From assembly GCF_029223285.1 (NCBI RefSeq), contig NZ_JARHUJ010000001.1:124001-188000 (forward strand): a stretch of DNA of 64,000 nt. Direction: 5' to 3'. The notes beneath the pieces were generated by a model. That model saw nothing but the letters and a program-made list of their open reading frames with translations, had not been told where the DNA came from and searched no databases. Of this stretch, positions 58,789-64,000 are shown piece after piece (position 1 is the stretch's first letter; each line of letters starts with the position of its first letter). Source of the stretch: Paraflavitalea sp. CAU 1676 (GTDB lineage Bacteria; Bacteroidota; Bacteroidia; Chitinophagales; Chitinophagaceae). The translations under genes were made by a program, and so were the position numbers.

Positions 58789-60273
58789 ATGCAGATGAAA
58801 AGAGAACCGGAGTTGCTGGAAGACGAAACACTAGACCCGGCCGATTGGGCATCCATCAAAGAACTGGGTCACCGCATGCTCGACGATATGTTTGAGCATT
58901 TGCAGTCATCACGCCAAAGGCCCGCCTGGAAAAAGCCTACCCCTTTTGCGGTCGACAGCATGCAACAACCATTGCCCTACACACCGCAGGAGGCCGCCAC
59001 TGTCTACGAACATTTCTTTACACAGATACTGCCCTTCAATACCGAGAATGCCCACCCGCGCTTTTGGTCGTGGGTACAGGGAGGTGGCACACCCCTCGGC
59101 ATGCTGGCCGATATGCTGGCGTCGGGCATGAACACCAACGTGAGCATCGGCGACCACATGCCCATGTATGTCGAGAAACAGGTAATAGAATGGTCCAAAG
59201 AAATGATGGGCTTCCCGGCCGCTGCAGGCGGCATCCTGCTCAGTGGCGCCTCCCTGGCCAATATCACGGCCCTGTTGGTAGCCAGGCATCATTTTAACGA
59301 TACGATTCGTAAAAAGGGAATGCAGTCGGTCACCGGTCAACTGATCATCTATGGTTCTGCCGAAACGCACAATTGCGTCTTGAAAGGGGTAGAGGTGATC
59401 GGTGTAGGAAGCGACAACTTCCGCCGTATACCAGTCGATGATCAATACCGCATCCGCCTCGACCTGCTGCGCCAACAGATCAAGGCCGATCGCGAAGCGG
59501 GCCATCAGCCTTTCTGTATCGTAGGAAATGCTGGCACCGTCAACACCGGCTCTATCGATCCGCTCGAAGAACTGGCGGCCATCGCAAAAGAAGAAGGTTG
59601 CTGGTACCATATCGACGGCGCCTTCGGCGCCATCCCTAAAATATTGCCCGAGTTCGCCGATCGCCTGAAAGGCGTGGAGCTGGCCGATAGCCTCTCCTTC
59701 GATTACCACAAATGGCTGTACGTAAATTATGAGGTGGCCTGCGTACTCATCCGTGATGCCGCCATTCACCGCGATGCATTTGCTACTTCTGTCAACTACC
59801 TGGTGCAGCACGAACGCGGACTATCGGGTGGTCCCGACCCGATGAGCAATTACGGCATGGAGCTGTCGCGTGGATTCAAAGCGCTCAAAGTGTGGATGTC
59901 GATCAAAGAACACGGTATCGAACGGTACCAGTATATGGTGCGCAAGAACCTGCGGCAGGCGCAATATTTGGCCGGCCTCGTACAGGCCAGCCCGTCACTG
60001 GAGCTCCTGGCGCCCGTACCCCTCAACATCGTCTGTTTCCGCTACAACCCAGGCGGGTGCAACGACGAACAGCTCAACAGCATCAACAAAGAAATATTGA
60101 TGCGCCTGCACGAGCAGGGTATTGCTGCCCCATCGTATACACTCCTGAATGGCAAATACGCGATCCGTGCAGCCATCACCAATCACCGCAGCCGCCTGGA
60201 CGATTTTGATACACTCGTCGAAGCAACCTTGCGCATCGGCAGGGAAGTAACGGCACAAAAAACACCGACATGA
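58789..60273 (+). CDS. Group II PLP-dependent decarboxylase (aromatic-amino-acid decarboxylase-like)
   Basis: A 494-residue decarboxylase of fold type I. PLP marks: H-N-C-V-L-K-G near residue 193, G-N-A-G-T-V-N-T-G-S-I-D-P near 245-257, W-Y-H-I-D-G-A-F-G near 270-278, and K308 in S-F-D-Y-H-K-W-L-Y-V, which should bind PLP. The length and motifs match the aromatic-L-amino-acid/tyrosine decarboxylase group rather than glutamate decarboxylase. The substrate is not settled, since the same family includes enzymes acting on several amino acids. Its stop codon overlaps the start of the aminotransferase gene as ATGA, so the two proteins are translationally coupled. A second in-frame ATG lies two codons in. 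Confidence 0.9.
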   Translation: MQMKREPELLEDETLDPADWASIKELGHRMLDDMFEHLQSSRQRPAWKKPTPFAVDSMQQPLPYTPQEAATVYEHFFTQILPFNTENAHPRFWSWVQGGGTPLGMLADMLASGMNTNVSIGDHMPMYVEKQVIEWSKEMMGFPAAAGGILLSGASLANITALLVARHHFNDTIRKKGMQSVTGQLIIYGSAETHNCVLKGVEVIGVGSDNFRRIPVDDQYRIRLDLLRQQIKADREAGHQPFCIVGNAGTVNTGSIDPLEELAAIAKEEGCWYHIDGAFGAIPKILPEFADRLKGVELADSLSFDYHKWLYVNYEVACVLIRDAAIHRDAFATSVNYLVQHERGLSGGPDPMSNYGMELSRGFKALKVWMSIKEHGIERYQYMVRKNLRQAQYLAGLVQASPSLELLAPVPLNIVCFRYNPGGCNDEQLNSINKEILMRLHEQGIAAPSYTLLNGKYAIRAAITNHRSRLDDFDTLVEATLRIGREVTAQKTPT

Positions 60274-61334
60274 CACTCACCGCAAACATCCCCGTTCAAA
60301 AAACAACACACTCTCATATAGAAGAGGTCGACTTCAGCAACCTTGGCTTTGGTAAATACGTGGCCGATCATATGCTCGTCTGCGACTATGCCAATGGAAC
60401 CTGGCAAACACCGCAGGTGCTGCCATTTGGCAACCTGTCCCTGTCGCCAACAACCCTGGCACTGCACTACGGACAAACCGTGTTCGAAGGCATGAAAGCA
60501 TTTCGCATGGACGATGGTCGCATCAATCTCTTCCGCGTGCACAGGCACCACGAGCGCCTCGCCAAGTCACTCAGCCGCATGTGTATGGCCATCGTGCCCG
60601 AAGAAGTGTTTGTGGAGGGGCTCAAGGTCCTTATTGCGCTCGATAAGGATTGGGTGCCCACCGCCCCGGGAACCGCCCTGTATATACGCCCGTTTGCGTT
60701 TGCCAGTGAAGCTAAGTTTGGTGTCAAGGTATCCGACGAATATAAGTTTATCATATTCTCCGGTCCGGTAGCAGGCGCCTTTCAAAAACCACTTCGGGTA
60801 AAAGTGGAAACAGAATATGTACGGGCCAGCCGCGGAGGAACAGGCGCCGCCAAATGCGGCGGAAACTACGGCGGAGCATACTATCCCACCCAGTTGGCAA
60901 AAGAAGCCGGGTACGACCAGGTATTGTGGACCGATGCCCGGGAAAACAAATACATCGAAGAGTCAGGCATGATGAACGCCATGTTCGTCATCGACGGCAA
61001 ACTCGTAACACCACCACTGAGTGATTCCATACTCGATGGCATCACCCGCGACTCGCTGCTCACATTGGCAACCGATCTGGGTATACCCGTGGAAACCCGT
61101 CCCGTCGCCATCGACGAACTGGAAAAGGCATTCCGCCAGCATACGATCACGGAAGCCTTTGGAGCAGGTACGGCCGCCATCGTGGCGCCTATTGGCACCA
61201 TCAATATCAACGGCGTGGATTATCACTTGCCCGCATACGATGACAAGGCCATCATGTTCCGCTTAAGAGACAAACTGGAACTTATTCGCACGGGTAAAGA
61301 ACCCGATATACATAACTGGAACTTTGTGTTATAA
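60270..61334 (+). CDS. ilvE: Branched-chain-amino-acid aminotransferase
   Basis: A 354-residue fold-type IV aminotransferase that interconverts Leu, Ile and Val with their 2-oxo acids. Motifs: H-Y-G-Q-T-V-F-E-G-M-K-A-F near residues 65-77, R-P-F-A-F-A near 144-149, K195 in A-A-K-C-G-G-N-Y as the PLP lysine, and E-E-S-G-M-M-N-A-M-F-V near 230-240. The length matches the class II (BCAT-like) enzymes rather than the ~308-residue E. coli IlvE. It starts inside the stop codon of the decarboxylase gene, an unusual partner for a biosynthetic enzyme. A terminator follows 28 bp downstream. Confidence 0.92.
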   Translation: MTLTANIPVQKTTHSHIEEVDFSNLGFGKYVADHMLVCDYANGTWQTPQVLPFGNLSLSPTTLALHYGQTVFEGMKAFRMDDGRINLFRVHRHHERLAKSLSRMCMAIVPEEVFVEGLKVLIALDKDWVPTAPGTALYIRPFAFASEAKFGVKVSDEYKFIIFSGPVAGAFQKPLRVKVETEYVRASRGGTGAAKCGGNYGGAYYPTQLAKEAGYDQVLWTDARENKYIEESGMMNAMFVIDGKLVTPPLSDSILDGITRDSLLTLATDLGIPVETRPVAIDELEKAFRQHTITEAFGAGTAAIVAPIGTININGVDYHLPAYDDKAIMFRLRDKLELIRTGKEPDIHNWNFVL

Positions 61335-61362
61335 AGGATCAAACGAGTCCATGTTGGTTATA

Positions 61363-61387
61363 GCCGGCGTTTCTACGCCGGTTTTTT
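61363..61387 (+). terminator. Intrinsic terminator of the decarboxylase-ilvE operon
   Basis: CCGGCGT pairs with ACGCCGG around TTCT (flanked by a G-T pair), followed by T6. Confidence 0.87.
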
Positions 61388-61475
61388 GTGTGTTGCCTGG
61401 TCAACGATCCCGCAATGCCATCAACTGTACAGGAGAAACGGGCACGAGCACGAGGCAACATCCTGCAGCAAGTCT

Positions 61476-61483
61476 TACATTTG
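61476..61483 (+). promoter_or_regulatory. -7 promoter box TACATTTG of the SDR gene
   Basis: A perfect TAnnTTTG match 18 bp before the ATG at 61502. No good -33 element was seen. Confidence 0.5.
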
Positions 61484-61501
61484 TACAACAAACCATTGAC
61501 C

Positions 61502-62194
61502 ATGGCTAAAACAATACTCATAACCGGGGCCAACGGCAACCTGGGAACGGCAGTAGTCAAGAAATTCCTGGAGGAGGATTATAAGGTGATCGGGGTCGAT
61601 CACTCGGGCAACCATCTTGGTTTTGCCAACAATCACCCGCAATTTGAATTGCACGCGGTGAACCTCGCCGATGAAGCCGCCAGCGACACCTTCGCCAAAG
61701 AGGCCATCAGCCTTTACAAACAGATCGATGGAGCCCTGCTGCTCGCAGGAGGGTTCGCCATGGGCGATATCGCCGCCACCGATGGAGAAGCACTACGGAA
61801 AATGTTTACGCTTAATTTCGAAACGGCCTATTACCTCGTGCGTCCCCTGTTTCAGCACATGATGGAAAATGGCTACGGACGAATCGTGTTGGTAGGCGCC
61901 CGTCCGGCCCTGCAGCCCGAAGCCGGTAAGAACCTGATCGGTTACGCACTCAGTAAATCGCTCTTAGTACAGTTGGCCAATCTGCTTAACGAGGCGGCCA
62001 AAGGAAAGAATGTCGTGGTATCGGTGATAGCGCCCAGTACCATCGATACGCCCGCCAACAGGGCCGATATGCCCAAAGCCGATTTTGAAAGCTGGGTAAA
62101 GCCTGCCGAGATTGCCGAAGTATTGGAATTCATTTGTTCCGGGAAAAGCGACCCACTTAGAAAATCGGTGTATCACCTCTACGGAAACGCCTAA
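61502..62194 (+). CDS. Short-chain dehydrogenase/reductase
   Basis: A 230-residue SDR. The cofactor-binding T-G-A-N-G-N-L-G spans residues 8-15, an acidic residue follows in V-I-G-V-D-H, and L-L-A-G-G-F at about 81-86 replaces the usual N-N-A-G. The catalytic Tyr/Lys are in I-G-Y-A-L-S-K-S-L; the Ser position reads V-L-V-G-A-R, so the usual catalytic Ser is not obvious, which is odd for an active SDR. The closest general resemblance is to dihydropteridine-reductase-like or small atypical SDRs. The start is the ATG at 61502, directly before the Rossmann strand; earlier in-frame starts cross the promoter box. The substrate is unknown. Confidence 0.85.
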   Translation: MAKTILITGANGNLGTAVVKKFLEEDYKVIGVDHSGNHLGFANNHPQFELHAVNLADEAASDTFAKEAISLYKQIDGALLLAGGFAMGDIAATDGEALRKMFTLNFETAYYLVRPLFQHMMENGYGRIVLVGARPALQPEAGKNLIGYALSKSLLVQLANLLNEAAKGKNVVVSVIAPSTIDTPANRADMPKADFESWVKPAEIAEVLEFICSGKSDPLRKSVYHLYGNA

Positions 62195-62221
62195 GTTCAG
62201 TTTATCCCGAACGCAATAAAA

Positions 62222-62248
62222 AAGGTGTAAAGAGCCTCTTTACACCTT
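62222..62248. terminator. Bidirectional terminator
   Basis: AAGGTGTAAAGA pairs perfectly with TCTTTACACCTT around a 3-nt loop, between the SDR gene (+) and the CBM48-like gene (-). Confidence 0.85.
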
Positions 62249-62269
62249 AATCTTTTTCGCTTGATGTGA

Positions 62270-62566
62270 TCACACAGTGAGTACGCTGTTCCAGCCGGTT
62301 ACACCATCGGGTTCGCGCAACCGGTTTTCAATGTCCTCCGTCCACATCCTTCCGTCAATAAAAAATTTGTAGTGATACTTTCCTTCTGGCAGCATGGGGA
62401 TTTCAACGAGCCAGTCACCATCTTTGGTTTGGCGCATTTGAAATTCATCCAGGGCCCAGTGGTTAAAAGTACCGGCCAGGGTAATTTGGCCTGCACAGCT
62501 GTTGCGGATGTGGAATTCGATCGTCTTCTTCCGCTTGTTGATGTACGGCGATTGATGCGGTTTCAT
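62270..62566 (-). CDS. Stand-alone glycogen-recognition (CBM48/AMPK-beta-like) protein
   Basis: A 98-residue protein made almost entirely of one E-set glycan-binding domain: I-T-L-A-G-T-F-N-H-W near residues 28-37, then W-L-V-E-I-P-M-L-P-E-G-K-Y-H-Y-K-F-F-I-D-G-R-M-W and N-S-V-L-T-V. These are the hallmark strands of CBM48/AMPK1-CBM domains, which bind glycogen or starch. It has no signal peptide, so it is cytosolic and may bind stored glycogen or target a partner to it. An AAGGAG Shine-Dalgarno lies just before the ATG. It is unlinked to glycogen enzymes here but is in the same window as the starch locus. Confidence 0.88.
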   Translation of the reverse strand: MKPHQSPYINKRKKTIEFHIRNSCAGQITLAGTFNHWALDEFQMRQTKDGDWLVEIPMLPEGKYHYKFFIDGRMWTEDIENRLREPDGVTGWNSVLTV

Positions 62567-63014
62567 AGCTTCTCCTTTTTGAAAGTGACAGGATAGATGT
62601 TGGATACCTCCGGGTATCGGCCATTGCTTTCATAAGGTCAGTGGAAAACGGGATTGATTAAAACGGGCTGATAAAACAAAGCGGGCGGGCAATCGATAAT
62701 GCTAAGTAGTTAATCCAGGCAGAGCGCGAGTTCCATTACTTTCTAAAAGTTACGAACTGTTTTTTCATTCCTGAAGAATAAGGTCGGTTTTTTTATTAAA
62801 AAGGCATGAACTGACAATCGGTTAACAATTCAACTGTCACAGGTGGAAAAATGCCGGTAGCAGATAGGCCCAGGTCGTCTGTGGAGTTAGTTGCGCAAAA
62901 AAATAACCCCCGGTAAAACCAGGGGTCCGAAAGCAGATTGGATGTGCCATTTTGTGGCTGATTTCCAAATAACAGGGTACGGAATGAAATATGATAATGC
63001 TGCCGGCGAAGGGA
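62567..63014. other. 448-bp intergenic region with a minus-strand terminator
   Basis: No convincing gene. The terminator of the small coiled-coil gene lies at 62897-62925. The rest is AT-rich, and the part next to 62566 should hold the promoter of the CBM48-like gene. Confidence 0.5.
62897..62925 (-). terminator. Intrinsic terminator on the minus strand
   Basis: On the minus strand CCCCTGGT pairs with ACCGGGGG (one G-U wobble) around TTT, followed after three bases by T7. It ends the transcript of the gene at 63015-63260. Confidence 0.72.
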
Positions 63015-63260
63015 TTAATTGGGTATCCGCAGGCGACTGGCCGAGGCACTTTTCATGCGCAGACTATCCACCACACATTGAAGCTTGGAAAGCTGTTTCG
63101 AAAGCTGGAGGTTCACCGATAAAATAGAATCATTTTGAAGGATCAGCGAATTGTTCTTGTGCACCAGCTTCGAATGCTTTTGCCCAAGGCTCACACTGGC
63201 CACAATGACCAGCACAAGACACAATAACGGAATCCAACGAAATAGAACCTGCTTATACAT
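63015..63260 (-). CDS. Small membrane-anchored coiled-coil protein
   Basis: An 81-residue protein with an N-terminal membrane segment (residues ~8-27: L-F-R-W-I-P-L-L-C-L-V-L-V-I-V-A) followed by a polar helical region with heptad spacing of Leu/Ile (L-V-H-K-N-N-S-L-I-L-Q-N-D-S-I-L-S-V-N-L-Q-L). It resembles small bitopic proteins that dimerise through a coiled coil. It is supported as a real gene by a dedicated terminator about 90 bp downstream. No homologue is recognised. The sensor-kinase gene upstream is on the same strand, with 83 bp between them, so they could be cotranscribed. Confidence 0.55.
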   Translation of the reverse strand: MYKQVLFRWIPLLCLVLVIVASVSLGQKHSKLVHKNNSLILQNDSILSVNLQLSKQLSKLQCVVDSLRMKSASASRLRIPN

Positions 63261-63343
63261 ACCGAAAGTGATCAGTATTCAAATATGCCCCTTCGCGGTT
63301 AAACCCCGATTAAACAAGCATTAAAAGGCAATTAATTACGTCT

Positions 63344-64000
63344 CTAGTGGGCAGAGAAGGCTTTGACCGAAGGAAACTGGATGGTAAACACCGTACCCGC
63401 TTGTTGATCCGATTGAACGGTGATATTACCGCGGTGCAGGCTGATGATCCGCTTGGCCAGCGCAAGTCCCAATCCAAAACCCTTGATATGCGTGGCAGCG
63501 TTAGTGCGGTAAAATGGTTGAAAGATATGCTCGCGTTCCTCTTCGGCAATCACATCGCCGTGGTTCTTCACCTGGATGATCACCAGGTCGTTAGCAAAAG
63601 AAAGGTCCACCCACGATAAATGGTCAGGAGAGTACTTGCACCCATTCTCGACGATGTTTTTGAGGGAGCTGTACAGTAGGTCATTATTGCCGAAAACGAG
63701 GAACATTTTTTCATCTTCCGGAAAATCTCCGAAATGCAGTTCTACTTCGTACGAGGGGCTGATCTTGCGTACATCGCTCATCACCTTGAACAAGACCTCA
63801 TCGATCCGTATCTCATTGAGTTCGATCGTTCCCTGCGATCCCGTCTTCGCGATCTCCAGCAAGCTCTTGGTGAGCTGCCGCATCTGTTGCACATCCTCAT
63901 AGATCGAATGCATTACCTGTTGGTATTCATCGGTACTCCTGGTTTTCTGAAGCGTTACTTCCAGTTGGCTCGAAACCGAAGTGAGCGGAGTCGATAGTTC
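63344..64000 (-). CDS. Sensor histidine kinase, C-terminal part (start beyond window)
   Basis: The gene enters from the right edge: the frame is open through base 64000. The first codons visible read E-L-S-T-P-L-T-S-V, the end of a HisKA H-box, so the phospho-acceptor His would be just outside. HATPase_c follows: N-box N-I-V-E-N-G-C-K-Y-S-P-D, G1-like V-K-N-H-G-D-V-I, F-box I-F-Q-P-F-Y-R and G2 G-F-G-L-G-L-A-L-A-K. The G1 box normally reads D-x-G-x-G; here the Asp is Asn and the second Gly is Val, which may weaken ATP binding. The C-terminus ends S-V-K-A-F-S-A-H after the last HATPase strand, with no receiver domain attached. The sensor part is not visible. Confidence 0.9.
   Translation of the reverse strand, partial: ELSTPLTSVSSQLEVTLQKTRSTDEYQQVMHSIYEDVQQMRQLTKSLLEIAKTGSQGTIELNEIRIDEVLFKVMSDVRKISPSYEVELHFGDFPEDEKMFLVFGNNDLLYSSLKNIVENGCKYSPDHLSWVDLSFANDLVIIQVKNHGDVIAEEEREHIFQPFYRTNAATHIKGFGLGLALAKRIISLHRGNITVQSDQQAGTVFTIQFPSVKAFSAH

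Noticed and set aside
62837-63049. Minus-strand 70-codon frame
   Set aside because: It overlaps the better supported small membrane protein in another frame and runs through that gene's terminator.
1-64000. CRISPR arrays, insertion sequences, prophage and integrase-associated attachment sites
   Set aside because: No regularly spaced repeats, transposase, integrase or phage structural genes were seen anywhere in the window.

Overview
The window looks like chromosomal DNA from a Bacteroidota bacterium, most likely of the Chitinophagaceae type. This is inferred from several features seen together: two SusC/SusD outer-membrane pairs, SusE-like lipoproteins, three secreted proteins with C-terminal type IX secretion (T9SS) sorting domains, promoters of the TAnnTTTG type, few strong Shine-Dalgarno sequences, and parvulin/TlpA/DUF4369-like envelope proteins. 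I saw no tRNA, rRNA, insertion sequence, prophage or CRISPR array. Both window ends cut a sensor-kinase gene.

Layout. 1-5.8 kb: the C-terminal part of a PAS/HisKA_3 sensor kinase, its NarL-type response regulator, a long PurF-like amidophosphoribosyltransferase, a second closely similar orphan NarL-type regulator, and a SixA-like phosphatase. 6-9.8 kb: a T9SS-exported esterase, a MurG-like glycosyltransferase, a 46-residue lipoprotein with an 82-residue partner, and a RibD-C/DHFR-like reductase. 9.9-14.1 kb: an aminotransferase, then a tightly coupled three-gene operon (GT2 glycosyltransferase, methyltransferase, polytopic membrane protein). 14.5-24.2 kb: YceI, a thioredoxin-like lipid-envelope protein with a parvulin isomerase, MetF, LptB, a GH3-type acyl-adenylating enzyme, FabG and an enoyl-CoA hydratase. 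24.2-34.7 kb: PaaZ, a small lipoprotein, an HtrA-like protease without a signal peptide, a 1250-residue T9SS subtilase, two small secreted proteins, adenylate kinase and MsrB.

35.2-51.5 kb is the accessory heart of the window: an alpha-glucan polysaccharide utilization locus. It contains susC-susD, a DUF5004-like lipoprotein, a secreted E-set-like protein, a SusE/F-like lipoprotein, a T9SS-exported GH13 amylase and a Nudix-type transcriptional regulator, followed by a second susC-susD. The same inverted repeat, TGTGTA-N5-TACACA, overlaps the -7 box of both susC promoters. This suggests that the Nudix protein (with a degenerate Nudix box and a C-terminal winged helix) controls both operons in place of a SusR-type sensor. 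It is the most interesting signal in the window.

51.6-64 kb: an FG-GAP/ASPIC lipoprotein, a TPR protein, a long-chain acyl-CoA synthetase, a small secreted peptide, an aromatic-amino-acid-type decarboxylase overlapping a branched-chain aminotransferase, an SDR, a stand-alone CBM48/AMPK-beta-like protein, a small membrane coiled-coil protein, and the C-terminal part of a second sensor kinase. Several intergenic regions hold clean dyads and orphan terminators that may mark operators or small RNAs.
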